From Kordia sp964351775 (GTDB lineage: Bacteria; Bacteroidota; Bacteroidia; Flavobacteriales; Flavobacteriaceae): a DNA stretch of 13,726 nucleotides. The notes beneath the pieces are model-generated. The model was not told the DNA's origin and did no database searches. It saw only the letters and a program-made list of their open reading frames with translations. Within the stretch, counting starts at the first letter, position 1; each line of letters starts with the position of its first letter. Positions 6,300-13,726 of the stretch are shown here, piece after piece. The stretch is from assembly GCA_964351775.1 (NCBI GenBank), contig CAYGPQ010000107.1, forward strand, positions 1 through 13,726, read 5' to 3'. The position numbers and the translations under genes are program-made.

Positions 6300-6605
6300 A
6301 TGCCAATTTATCCACCAAGAAATACTGCAACAAAAAAATCTCAAATTTTAAATTATAAAATATTTGAGTTTCTTGAATGTCTTAAAAGTAAATGTTCAAA
6401 CGAAAAATTATTGAAGAAAGCTGAGAACGTAAGAATTGCCAAACTCAATTTATTGAAAGCGAGATTGGCAAGTACTAAATCTTTTAGCGCTGAAGATGAA
6501 ACTAAAGAACAAATTGAATTGAATAAAAAAATTGTAGCCCAAATTATTGAATGGGAATCAATTACTTTTCCTGAAATTGAAAAGTATTATAGAAAGTCTA
6601 ACTAA
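6300..6605 (+). CDS. Small, charged, mostly helical protein of unknown function
   Basis: 101 residues from ATG at 6300 to TAA at 6603-6605. It begins 24 nt after the cyclase stop codon. It has no signal peptide or membrane span. After a Pro-containing start (MPIYPPRN) the sequence looks almost entirely helical and strongly charged: KKAENVRIAKLNLLKARLAS (39-58) and DETKEQIELNKKIVAQIIEW (66-85) could form a helical hairpin or short coiled coil. Two Cys residues (27 and 32) lie in the first helix. I do not recognise the family. Base composition differs sharply from its upstream neighbour: the 60 bases at 6361-6420 hold 14 G or C, against 27 in the 60 bases at 6001-6060 of the cyclase gene. It sits exactly between the cyclase gene and a duplicate of that gene's 3' end, so I infer that it was acquired or displaced by a local rearrangement. 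Confidence 0.66.
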   Translation: MPIYPPRNTATKKSQILNYKIFEFLECLKSKCSNEKLLKKAENVRIAKLNLLKARLASTKSFSAEDETKEQIELNKKIVAQIIEWESITFPEIEKYYRKSN

Positions 6606-6627
6606 GATAACAATATACTACATCCTA

Positions 6628-6662
6628 GCTCCTGCGAGAGTTGTGGCGATGATGGAGTAAAT
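6628..6662 (+). pseudogene. Direct repeat copy B: orphan 3' end of a cyclase gene
   Basis: This 35-bp segment reproduces the cyclase 3' end (6243-6277) with two substitutions. It stays in a frame that would encode APARVVAMME followed by TAA. Upstream of it, in the same frame, the peptide is TKITIYYIL, and I see no further cyclase sequence. It is therefore a fragment, either the stump of a lost second cyclase copy or the scar of an insertion that duplicated the gene end. It lies 23 nt after the 6300-6605 gene and 13 nt before the 6676 gene. Confidence 0.85.
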
Positions 6663-6675
6663 TAATGTAAGTAGA

Positions 6676-7047
6676 ATGGATACTGAAATGAAAAACTATT
6701 TCCTTGGGAAATGTTACGATTGGATGCTAAAAGATGAAATCATAGCATTGAGAAGATTGAGCTTAACTGAACATGGAGAAAAAACAACTAGAGAAATTGC
6801 AAAAAATTCCGAGAAATGGGAATCAAAGTATGGGTTTCAAAGGGAAGTAATAAATAACTTAGTAGCAATCGGAATTGAAAACCTTCGTAATCAAATTGCA
6901 TATCGTATGTTGAAAGATCACCCTGAACTATTAAATTATTGTCCAAAATGTAATAAACTTACAAGAACTCCTAAAGCTAGACAATGTAGACATTGTCATC
7001 ACACATGGTTTCATGAAGACGTAAAAAAATATTCAAAACAGATATAA
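6676..7047 (+). CDS. Small protein with a C-terminal Cys4 zinc-ribbon-like motif, function unknown
   Basis: 123 residues. The first 80 look helical (MKNYFLGKCYDWMLKDEIIALRR..., then GFQREVINNLVAIGIENLRNQIAYRML). The C-terminal part has two Cys pairs, YCPKC (Cys89, Cys92) and QCRHC (Cys104, Cys107), followed by His108 and His109 (HHTW). This C-x2-C-x11-C-x2-C spacing is typical of a rubredoxin-like zinc ribbon. There is no signal peptide or membrane segment. Such a layout suits a nucleic-acid- or protein-binding cytoplasmic protein, but I do not recognise the family and assign no function. It is AT-rich (19 G or C in the 60 bases at 6841-6900) compared with the cyclase gene. It starts 13 nt after the orphan cyclase 3' end. 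Met1 is used as start; Met5 is an alternative, and no Shine-Dalgarno sequence helps decide. Confidence 0.7.
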   Translation: MDTEMKNYFLGKCYDWMLKDEIIALRRLSLTEHGEKTTREIAKNSEKWESKYGFQREVINNLVAIGIENLRNQIAYRMLKDHPELLNYCPKCNKLTRTPKARQCRHCHHTWFHEDVKKYSKQI

Positions 7048-7173
7048 GATGAATTCATTTCAAATCCTAAAAAAATGACGTATTTTATCCTAATTTTTAA
7101 CACAAAGTGAAACATTATACTAAAAACACATACGTATAAAACAAATTATACACGAACCTTAAATTAAAAAACT

Positions 7174-7743
7174 ATGGGATTAACACTTACGCTGCTTCTT
7201 GCTATTCTTGTGATCACTTTTATTGCAGTAGCTATTATTTACAACAGCCTTATTAGCAAACGAAACAATGTTCAGAATGCAGAAAGTTCCATTGATGTAA
7301 TGCTCAAAAAGCGTTATGATCTCATTCCTAATTTGGTAGAAACTGTAAAAAAATATATGAATCATGAGAAAGATTTATTAGAAAATATAACGGCGCTTCG
7401 ATCTAGATTATTGACTTCATCTTTAGACAAACCAGAAAGAAACGCCTTAGAAAATGAACTATCAAAAGGATTAGGACAACTCAACATAAGTGTTGAAAAT
7501 TATCCAGATTTAAAAGCCAACGAAAACTTTTTAAATCTTCAGTACAACTTAAATGAAATTGAAAGTCAAATCTCTGCTTCTAGAAGAGCTTACAATGCTG
7601 CTGTATTAGATTATAACAATGGTTTGGATCAGTTTCCTTCAAATATTATTGCTAACTCTTTCAACTTTAAAAGAGAAGATTTCTTTGATATTCATCCTGT
7701 GGAAAGAAACAATCCAAGCGTAAAGAATTTATTTGACAACTAA
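7174..7743 (+). CDS. lemA: LemA family membrane protein
   Basis: 189 residues, the usual LemA length. A single N-terminal transmembrane helix (about residues 3-25) is followed by the family hallmark: NNVQNAESSIDVMLKKRYDL (31-50), then IPNLVETVKKYMNHEK. Next come long helices, and NLQYNLNEIESQISASRRAYN (about 125-145), the second conserved LemA block. The C-terminal PVERNNPSVKNLF matches the usual 'F...' end of the family. LemA proteins are inner-membrane anchored helical bundles with a short N-terminus outside; their biochemical role is not settled. The gene overlaps the next by one base (TAATG), so the two are translated together. The partnership of LemA with DUF3137 recurs in other bacteria. 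The 126 nt upstream are very AT-rich and contain no perfect promoter match. Confidence 0.93.
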   Translation: MGLTLTLLLAILVITFIAVAIIYNSLISKRNNVQNAESSIDVMLKKRYDLIPNLVETVKKYMNHEKDLLENITALRSRLLTSSLDKPERNALENELSKGLGQLNISVENYPDLKANENFLNLQYNLNEIESQISASRRAYNAAVLDYNNGLDQFPSNIIANSFNFKREDFFDIHPVERNNPSVKNLFDN

Positions 7744-8681
7744 TGATTTCAGAAGAAATAAAAAAGAAATACGCAGGCATTCTTACGATATTTGAAACCG
7801 CTAAAAATGATATTTTTAAAAAATCAAAAGAGAATTGGAAGCATACGTTTTTCGCATACCTTGGCATCGTATCTTTTCTATTCTTTTTAGCTTTTGTTCG
7901 GTTTATTCCTATGAATAATCAAACCATCGCTATAATGATTTTTGCGCCCGTACTCATTTTTCTGATTCCATTACTGATTTCTTCTAACTTGAAAGCAAAA
8001 TGGGTGCAAAAATACAAAGATGAAGTGCTAAAACCCATTGTTGAAGCTGAATTTCCAGGCGTGATATATGAAGATAGAAATTATATTTCTGAAGAAATGT
8101 TCAATTCCAGCAATCTTTTTTCAAACCCAGATAGGTTTCAAGGTGAAGACTTATTTAGCGGAACACAAGATGCAACTTCTTTCTCCTTTTCAGAAATTCA
8201 TGCCGAAGAAAAACATACACGAAGAGATAAGAATGGAAATACAACGACTTCTTACACTACTATTTTTAAAGGTCTTTTCCTAATCGCTGATTTTAATAAA
8301 GAAATTCATAGTGAAACGTATGTATACTCTTCAGGAGGAAAATGGTTTTCAAGATTTAAACGTGTAAAATTGGAAGATGTAGCGTTTGAAAAAAGGTTTA
8401 ATGTATACAGCAACGATCAAATAGAAGCAAGATATATATTGACTCCGAAAATCATGAGCAGAATCGTAGACCTAGAAGACAGGTTTGGTGAAAACTTGTA
8501 TCTATCCTTTAGAGGACATTATGTGTATATAGCTATCAGCGAATCCTATAATATGTTTGAAAATAGTATTCATGACGAAGTAAGCTTCCAACAAATTCAA
8601 CGATTTTTGGAAGAAGTCAATAGCATTTTAGAAATCATCAATGATTTAGATTTGAATCTTCGAATTTGGACAAAAAGATAG
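7743..8681 (+). CDS. DUF3137-family membrane protein, LemA partner
   Basis: 312 residues. A cytoplasmic N-terminal helix (1-33) precedes two adjacent membrane helices at about 35-53 and 61-80. A soluble domain follows that starts KWVQKYKDEVLKPIVEAEFPGV (86-107) and includes YISEEMFNSSNLF (114-126), FSFSEIHAEEKHT (147-159), IFKGLFLIADFNK (174-186), and a C-terminal block RYILTPKIMSRIVDLEDRFG (230-249). This order of segments, with 'LFxxxxRFQGEDLFSG' and 'VxxEKxT...T.FKGLF', matches DUF3137. Function is unknown; the tight coupling to lemA (ATG overlaps its stop codon) suggests that the two products form a membrane complex or serve the same envelope process. The gene ends only 7 nt from the convergent TPR gene, and I see no hairpin terminator there. 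Confidence 0.88.
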   Translation: MISEEIKKKYAGILTIFETAKNDIFKKSKENWKHTFFAYLGIVSFLFFLAFVRFIPMNNQTIAIMIFAPVLIFLIPLLISSNLKAKWVQKYKDEVLKPIVEAEFPGVIYEDRNYISEEMFNSSNLFSNPDRFQGEDLFSGTQDATSFSFSEIHAEEKHTRRDKNGNTTTSYTTIFKGLFLIADFNKEIHSETYVYSSGGKWFSRFKRVKLEDVAFEKRFNVYSNDQIEARYILTPKIMSRIVDLEDRFGENLYLSFRGHYVYIAISESYNMFENSIHDEVSFQQIQRFLEEVNSILEIINDLDLNLRIWTKR

Positions 8682-8688
8682 TTTCAAT

Positions 8689-9642
8689 TTACATCCCCAA
8701 AATCACTTCCTTTTGTTTCTTAAAAGGCTTTAATTCTTGTTCAGCCAACGCCTTGTCAATCCATTCCAAGGCTTTTTGTTTGTCTCCTTTATGTTTGAAA
8801 ATTTGCGCCAAACGGTAATATGCCCACGAAACGGGAACACCATCTTTAGTGGTATAATTGGTAATGTACAAATACAAACATTGCTCGCCTTTTTCGAGTT
8901 GTAAATTGTAATCCGCGGCTACTTTTCCAATTTGGTAATGCATGGCATTTCGCTGGTGCTTTTGGTGTGATTTTTCAATATTTTCGATGGCTTTTAAAGG
9001 CTGATCTTGCTTTTCGTATAACTTGGTCAACTTGTCATAACAGGTTAAAGAACCGCCAACTTCAATGGCTTTTTTGTAGAATTGCTCCGCGAGTTCGGGT
9101 TCATCGTCATATTCATGAATGTATCCTTTTGCCAAATAGCCATCCACTTTTGATAAATTTTCAAGTTCATTCGCATACTTCATAGAAGTACGTTTGCTTC
9201 CGCCTACAATACCTGGCAACTGCATGTATAATTCCACCAACGCCCAACGCGCATCAATATGTTGTGGATCGAGTTCGGCAGCACGTTTGAAAGATCGTTT
9301 AATATCTCCTATCAAGCCTAAAGCTCTAAATTTATTTACTTTGAGCGCTTTCATGCCCATCGCGCCACCATATTTGTAGTGATAATTAGCATTGTTGTCA
9401 TCAATTTCGACTAACTGTTCGTAGTATTCAATAGCATCATCCCATTTTTCTTGATATCCGTAAGCATCGCCCATAAGTTCTATTAATGTGCGATTATTTG
9501 GCGATGTATCCAATTCCGTTTTCAGTATGGTTTCCGCTTTGCTGTATTGTTTATTTTCAAACAATTGCTTCACCGTTTCTGTGGTTGTTTGACTCATTAA
9601 AAACATCGGAATACATAAGAGGACTAAAAAATAATATTTCAT
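8689..9642 (-). CDS. Exported tetratricopeptide-repeat (TPR) protein
   Basis: 317 residues when started at the ATG at 9640-9642. I chose this over an in-frame ATG 24 nt further upstream because it places a normal signal peptide, MKYYFLVLLCIPMFLMSQ, at the N-terminus; an RBS-poor A-rich leader precedes it. The mature part is built of TPR helix pairs. Examples are 24-50 (LFENKQYSKAETILKTEL), 53-86 (IELMGDAYGYQEKWDDAIEYYEQLV), about 112-140, 169-197 (YIHEYDDEPELAEQFYKKAIE) and 272-302 (WAYYRLAQIFKHKGDKQKALEWIDKAL). QLPGIVGGSKRTSMKYANEL (141-160) is a distinctive insert between repeats. It is probably a periplasmic scaffold; no enzymatic motif is visible. It is convergent with the lemA pair and divergent from the alpha-2-macroglobulin gene, from which a 294-nt region separates it. 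A good Bacteroidota promoter lies about 40 nt before its start. Confidence 0.85.
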   Translation of the reverse strand: MKYYFLVLLCIPMFLMSQTTTETVKQLFENKQYSKAETILKTELDTSPNNRTLIELMGDAYGYQEKWDDAIEYYEQLVEIDDNNANYHYKYGGAMGMKALKVNKFRALGLIGDIKRSFKRAAELDPQHIDARWALVELYMQLPGIVGGSKRTSMKYANELENLSKVDGYLAKGYIHEYDDEPELAEQFYKKAIEVGGSLTCYDKLTKLYEKQDQPLKAIENIEKSHQKHQRNAMHYQIGKVAADYNLQLEKGEQCLYLYITNYTTKDGVPVSWAYYRLAQIFKHKGDKQKALEWIDKALAEQELKPFKKQKEVILGM

Positions 9643-9682
9643 TTGTTTTTCTAATTTCAATAGCAATATGCAGTTATTGTTC

Positions 9683-9713
9683 CAAAGATACTATTTCATC
9701 TTTATTTTTTGAA
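9683..9713 (-). promoter_or_regulatory. Bacteroidota-type promoter for the TPR gene
   Basis: On the minus strand, TATCTTTG (9690-9683) matches the TAnnTTTG -7 consensus exactly. A TTC at 9713-9711, one base away from the -33 TTG, lies 20 nt upstream, within the usual spacing. The -7 box is 40 nt from the chosen ATG at 9642, which supports that start. The rest of the 294-nt divergent region (to 9936) must also drive the gene at 9937. There I see only TACGTTTT (about 9903-9910), with no well-spaced TTG. Confidence 0.5.
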
Positions 9714-9936
9714 TTGTTTTTTTAAGGAAGATAATATTAATCTTTACCACTATTAATTTCTATAATTCACCAAAAGACAATTTCGGAACACTCTTTGTTT
9801 ATTCAAAAATAATAACATCATGTTAAGACATGTTTGCATTAAAATACTTAATTTACATACGCAAAAACGGATTGTTGAGTTTTCTATAGAAACAACGGAA
9901 AAATACGTTTTGTAGTGCAACTTAATCATTGAAATA

Positions 9937-12900
9937 ATGAAAAATATACTCACGATACTTATGATTGTTTTATTTAGTCAATTCTCAAATGCACAACAAG
10001 AATATACCAATCTTTGGAAAGATGTGGACGCATTGGAGAAGAAAGGCTTGACTAAATCCGCTTTTGAAAAAGTTTCTGAAATTCATATCAGCGCCAAACG
10101 CGATCGAAATAATCCGCAAATTATCAAAGCATTTTTACACAAAGCAAAATACCAACTCGTATTGGAAGAAGATGCACAATTGACCATCATTAACGATTTA
10201 AAAGCAGAAATCGCATCGCAATCGTTTCCGACAAAAAATATCTTAGAAAGTATTTTGGGAAGTTTTTATTGGCAATATTTTTCGAGCAATCGCTACAAAT
10301 TTTACAATCGAACGGAAACTGCCGAAAAAGTAGATGCAACCGATTTCAGATCTTGGGATTTGAATACATTATTTNNNNNNNNNNATGAAATTTTCAGTCA
10401 CTTTGATGCGTCTCTCGTAAATGCAGATCAATTGCAAAAGCTTGATTTAACAGCCTACAATGCTATTTTGACGGAACAAAAAGGTTCCAAAATCTATCGT
10501 CCAACAGTCTATGATTTTTTAGCGCACAATGCACTTGAATTTTATAAATCGGATGAAAATAATATTACCAAACCTTCCTATAAATTCGAAATTGACGATA
10601 TCGAATATTTGTGTGATTCCAAACTATTTGCACAAATGGAATTGACAACGAAAGATTCGCTTTCGCTCGAATTTAAAGCCTTAGAAACCTATCAAGAATT
10701 AATTCGTTTTCACTTAAAAGATAAAACACCCGAAGCCTTAATCAAGGTAAATATTGAACGTTTGTACTATGTACAACAAAAAGCAACCTTTGATGATACC
10801 ACAGAAAAACTGATTGAAGCTTTTCAGAATGAAAAAACAACCTTTGCGTCACATCCATATTCGGGAATGTACGATGCAGAATCTGCCGTATTACATCAAC
10901 GTTTGGGTGCGAATTATGCAAACGATCGTACCGAAAAATACCAATGGGAATACAAAAAAGCCTTGGAACTGTGTGAAACTGTAATTTCTAAATTTCCAAA
11001 AAGCATTGCCGGAGAAAAATGTAAAATCATTAAAAGTGGAATTTTACAACCTGACATTGATATTACCACAGAAGTGAACATTCCGATACAGAAACATTCT
11101 AAAATGTTGATCAGTTATAAAAATGTGAAACAACTCTATTTTACAGTTCGTAAAATACCTTATGAACAACGTGAAAAATTCGTGAGCTTGTACGATGAAG
11201 ACAAACATTATGAATTTGTCCAAAAGTTCACAATTGATCAAGCATGGAATTCAACATTGCCTACCGAGAATGATTACCAAATACACACAACAGAAGTAGC
11301 AATCCCAGCATTGGCGAACGGTTTTTATATCATTACAGCGTCTCCAACGGAAAAACTCAAAAAGGAATTTTTTGCTGTGGATATCATACAAGTGACGGAT
11401 ATTGCAATCAGAAGCAAAAAATCGACTTCTAACTACATCTTTCAGCTTACAGATAGAAACAATGGAACTGCTATTGCAAATCAGGATATTATTTTTGACT
11501 ATAAAATAGGCTATCAAAATAAAAAAGGAAGTAAAACACTCACTACAGATGCTACGGGAAGTGTGGTTTTTGAAGTTCCTACAAACACTAGAGTACATGA
11601 CATAAACGTCGCTGTTACTAAAGAAAATGAGGTTGCATACTTTGATTCATCTGCGCTCTATTCTCGGAATCGTGTTCGAAATACAGATCCAATAAAAACA
11701 CTCTTTTTCTTTACCGACAGAAGTATTTACAGACCTTCACAAATCGTACATTTTAAAGGAATTTTAATTGAACGTGAAGACAAAAAATCTACGATTGTTA
11801 CCAATGAAAAAGTAGAAGTAATTTTCCGTGATGCCAATTATCAAGAAATCAAAACCGCCACATTTACCACCAACGAATACGGTTCTATCAAAGGCGAATT
11901 TATCATTCCAAATAACGGTTTGACAGGAAATTTTTCCATCATGGCTAAATCGAGCAAAAGAAATCTTGGAAGCGTTAATTTTTCTGTGGAAGAATACAAA
12001 CGTCCAAAGTTTGAAGCCGAATTTTTACCTGTAACGGAAACATTCGCTGTAAACGATTCGGTTGTTGCCAAAGGAACTGCAAAGGCTTTCGCCGGAAGCA
12101 ATATTTCGGATGCAAAAGTGACGTATTCGGTAAAACGTACGCCGCGCTATCCCGTTTGGGCATATTGGAGAAGTCCATACATAAATTCCGCTTCGCAACA
12201 AATGACAAGTGGAGAAACGACGACAGATGCTTCTGGAAATTTTGAAATTACTTTTAAAGCGATTCCAGATGCAAGTGCTGACAAAAAATTATTACCTGTA
12301 TTTGATTATGAAATTACCGCAGACATTACCGATATCAATGGCGAAACGCGAAGTGCTTCAACCATTGTTCATGTAGGATATCATAGCTTAAAAGCGAATA
12401 TTGTTGTTGCCAATAAATTGGATGCAACAAAGAAAGATCACACATTGGAGATCATCACAAAAAACTTAAACAACGAAAAAATTGGCGCAAAAGGAACCAT
12501 TACGATTCACAAACTACAAGCGCCCGATCGTGTGTTGCGTAAACGTCCATTTAAAGTTCCTGATTATGTAAATATTCCTGAAAGTGAGTTTAAAAAACTA
12601 TTTCCGCATGAAGCTTTCTCGAAAGAAGAACAAGATTTTAAAACATGGGGAAAAGGCAAAAATGTATTCAGTGAATCATTCAATACTGGAAATGCAACGA
12701 AACTAGAATTAGGGAAAATAAAACGTTGGGAATCTGGAAAATATGTGATTGAATTGACAATGATTGACGCTAACGGAATCGAAATCAAAGATATTGTTTT
12801 CACAGATATTTGGAATCCAACGGATAAAATAACTGCCGATAATAAACTACTAGAAATTTCTATTGATAAGGACGCGTATTTGCCAAATGAAGAAGTGGTT

Positions 12901-13726
12901 TTAGCGCTCAACTCAGCAATCAAAAACATCACTGTTTCGGTAGATATTGAAAAAGAACAACGCATTATTGATTCGTACATGATTTCAATGGAAGATGGAA
13001 AAAAGACGATCCGAATTCCCGTAGCTAAAAAAGATGAAGGCGGTTTTAAAATTCATTGTTCTGCAACGGTATTCAATAGTTTTATTGTAAAACAAATTCC
13101 AGTATTGGTGAAATATCCACCATCAGAATTAACGATAGAAACCACAACATTCAGAGATAAATTAAAGCCCGGACAAGACGAAACTTGGAGTTTCCACATC
13201 AAAGGTCCAAAAGGTGAAAAAGTAGCTGCAGAAGTCCTTTCAAGTATGTACGATGCTTCGTTGGATGAATTCAGATCGCACGCATGGCAATTTTCACCAC
13301 TACATACGCCACAATATTACAGCAGCATTCATATTAGCGGAGAAAACAGTTTTGAACTTACTAACTTTTCAGATTATTTAGAGATTGACAGACAGTATTA
13401 TAAAACACAATCGTTTGATCGTCTCAATTTATTCGGATTGTATTTTGGAAATCAAGGACGCATGCGAAGTGCTATGAAATATAAAATTGCACGCAATGAT
13501 GCCTCTTCACAAAAAATGATGGCTGTGATGGAAATGAGCGATGACGTGGAAACTGAAGCAATGAGTCTTTCTGCAAATATGACTGTCGGATATTCAAGTG
13601 GTGAAGAACGTATAGAAGATGATAAAAACCCCAACAATGCTTTAAACACAAAAGATGCTGATGAAACAACCGAAACCATTGTCCCTCGAAAAAACCTGCA
13701 AGAAACCGCATTTTTCTTTCCACAGT
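9937..13726 (+). CDS. Alpha-2-macroglobulin-like exported protein, N-terminal portion, open at window edge
   Basis: The frame is open from ATG 9937 to the window end, 1263 codons counting the N gap, with no stop. The signal peptide is MKNILTILMIVLFSQFSNAQ (1-20). No lipobox Cys follows, unlike E. coli YfhM, so the protein is soluble or held by other means. The region after it (YTNLWKDVDALEKKGLTKSA, 23-42, and FYWQYFSSNRYKFYNRTETA) is the typical helical N-terminal part of the very large Bacteroidota alpha-2-macroglobulin proteins. Macroglobulin-type beta domains follow. TDRSIYRPSQIVHFKG (from residue 593) is the family's MG-domain signature, and SVEEYKRPKFEAEF (about 684-697) the next characteristic motif. 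The complement-like helical domain and any thioester motif would lie beyond the window. Bacterial members are thought to trap proteases in the periplasm and often accompany penicillin-binding protein 1C, which cannot be checked here. The gene contains a run of 10 Ns at 10375-10384. Confidence 0.9.
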   Translation, partial: MKNILTILMIVLFSQFSNAQQEYTNLWKDVDALEKKGLTKSAFEKVSEIHISAKRDRNNPQIIKAFLHKAKYQLVLEEDAQLTIINDLKAEIASQSFPTKNILESILGSFYWQYFSSNRYKFYNRTETAEKVDATDFRSWDLNTLFXXXXEIFSHFDASLVNADQLQKLDLTAYNAILTEQKGSKIYRPTVYDFLAHNALEFYKSDENNITKPSYKFEIDDIEYLCDSKLFAQMELTTKDSLSLEFKALETYQELIRFHLKDKTPEALIKVNIERLYYVQQKATFDDTTEKLIEAFQNEKTTFASHPYSGMYDAESAVLHQRLGANYANDRTEKYQWEYKKALELCETVISKFPKSIAGEKCKIIKSGILQPDIDITTEVNIPIQKHSKMLISYKNVKQLYFTVRKIPYEQREKFVSLYDEDKHYEFVQKFTIDQAWNSTLPTENDYQIHTTEVAIPALANGFYIITASPTEKLKKEFFAVDIIQVTDIAIRSKKSTSNYIFQLTDRNNGTAIANQDIIFDYKIGYQNKKGSKTLTTDATGSVVFEVPTNTRVHDINVAVTKENEVAYFDSSALYSRNRVRNTDPIKTLFFFTDRSIYRPSQIVHFKGILIEREDKKSTIVTNEKVEVIFRDANYQEIKTATFTTNEYGSIKGEFIIPNNGLTGNFSIMAKSSKRNLGSVNFSVEEYKRPKFEAEFLPVTETFAVNDSVVAKGTAKAFAGSNISDAKVTYSVKRTPRYPVWAYWRSPYINSASQQMTSGETTTDASGNFEITFKAIPDASADKKLLPVFDYEITADITDINGETRSASTIVHVGYHSLKANIVVANKLDATKKDHTLEIITKNLNNEKIGAKGTITIHKLQAPDRVLRKRPFKVPDYVNIPESEFKKLFPHEAFSKEEQDFKTWGKGKNVFSESFNTGNATKLELGKIKRWESGKYVIELTMIDANGIEIKDIVFTDIWNPTDKITADNKLLEISIDKDAYLPNEEVVLALNSAIKNITVSVDIEKEQRIIDSYMISMEDGKKTIRIPVAKKDEGGFKIHCSATVFNSFIVKQIPVLVKYPPSELTIETTTFRDKLKPGQDETWSFHIKGPKGEKVAAEVLSSMYDASLDEFRSHAWQFSPLHTPQYYSSIHISGENSFELTNFSDYLEIDRQYYKTQSFDRLNLFGLYFGNQGRMRSAMKYKIARNDASSQKMMAVMEMSDDVETEAMSLSANMTVGYSSGEERIEDDKNPNNALNTKDADETTETIVPRKNLQETAFFFPQ
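10375..10384. other. Assembly gap of 10 Ns inside the alpha-2-macroglobulin gene
   Basis: The reading frame before the gap (…DLNTLF) and after it (EIFSHFDAS…) is the same if the gap is exactly 10 nt. The two bases after the gap are AT, directly before GAA. A single missing A would give AAT GAA ATT (NEI) and also keep the frame, so the true missing length may be 1 rather than 10. Confidence 0.95.

Noticed and set aside
8068..8283. Second plus-strand frame within the DUF3137 gene
   Set aside because: It overlaps the conserved core of the real gene in another frame and has no start signal or protein-like pattern.
9643..9666. Upstream ATG adding eight residues to the TPR protein
   Set aside because: It would put MLLKLEKQ before an otherwise normal signal peptide; the ATG at 9642 fits the signal peptide and the promoter spacing better.
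9753..9953. Minus-strand open frame of 66 codons in the region upstream of the alpha-2-macroglobulin gene
   Set aside because: It overlaps the start of the alpha-2-macroglobulin gene and lies in a very AT-rich promoter region; nothing supports translation.
11044..13723. Minus-strand open frames within the alpha-2-macroglobulin gene
   Set aside because: The plus frame is continuous for more than 1200 codons with family motifs; the opposite frames are by-products.
1..13726. CRISPR array, tRNA or rRNA genes, transposase, or a known anti-phage system
   Set aside because: No regularly spaced repeats, cloverleaf-like segments, transposase or integrase motifs, or recognisable defence-protein domains were seen on either strand.

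Overview
The window is AT-rich, densely coded DNA that reads as a member of the Flavobacteriaceae (Bacteroidota). Pointers are the Bacteroidota-type Mpl-like ligase, the LemA/DUF3137 pair, a very large secreted alpha-2-macroglobulin-like protein, the near absence of Shine-Dalgarno sequences, and one good match to the Bacteroidota -7 promoter element (TAnnTTTG). A Kordia-like genus is possible, but that is a guess from composition and gene style.

Layout. The left edge carries the 5' part of a peptidoglycan-recycling ligase on the minus strand (1-369), divergent from a small four-helix membrane protein (540-983). A disturbed stretch follows (984-1958). It holds a decayed copy of the 5' end of the next oxygenase gene (1051-1189), a terminator and an unrecognised minus-strand gene (1262-1636). 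The intact 2OG-Fe(II) oxygenase is at 1959-2546. After a 371-nt gene-free stretch comes a stand-alone lpxD (2918-3913) with its own hairpin terminator.

A likely two-gene operon (4165-6275) encodes an exported, probably beta-propeller protein and a cytoplasmic metal-dependent cyclase/hydrolase. Two small, markedly AT-richer genes follow (6300-6605 and 6676-7047). They are separated by a 35-bp near-perfect copy of the cyclase gene's 3' end, a sign of cassette insertion or of duplication followed by loss. LemA and a DUF3137 membrane protein form a tight pair (7174-8681), convergent with a secreted TPR protein on the minus strand (8689-9642). From 9937 to the right edge runs the 5' two-thirds or so of the alpha-2-macroglobulin-like gene, interrupted only by a 10-N assembly gap.

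Functionally the window mixes envelope housekeeping (Mpl, LpxD, LemA/DUF3137, alpha-2-macroglobulin) with accessory genes. No tRNA, rRNA, CRISPR array, transposase, phage gene or recognisable defence system is visible. The most unusual structure is that in two separate places a small unrecognised gene lies between an intact gene and a direct copy of part of that same gene.
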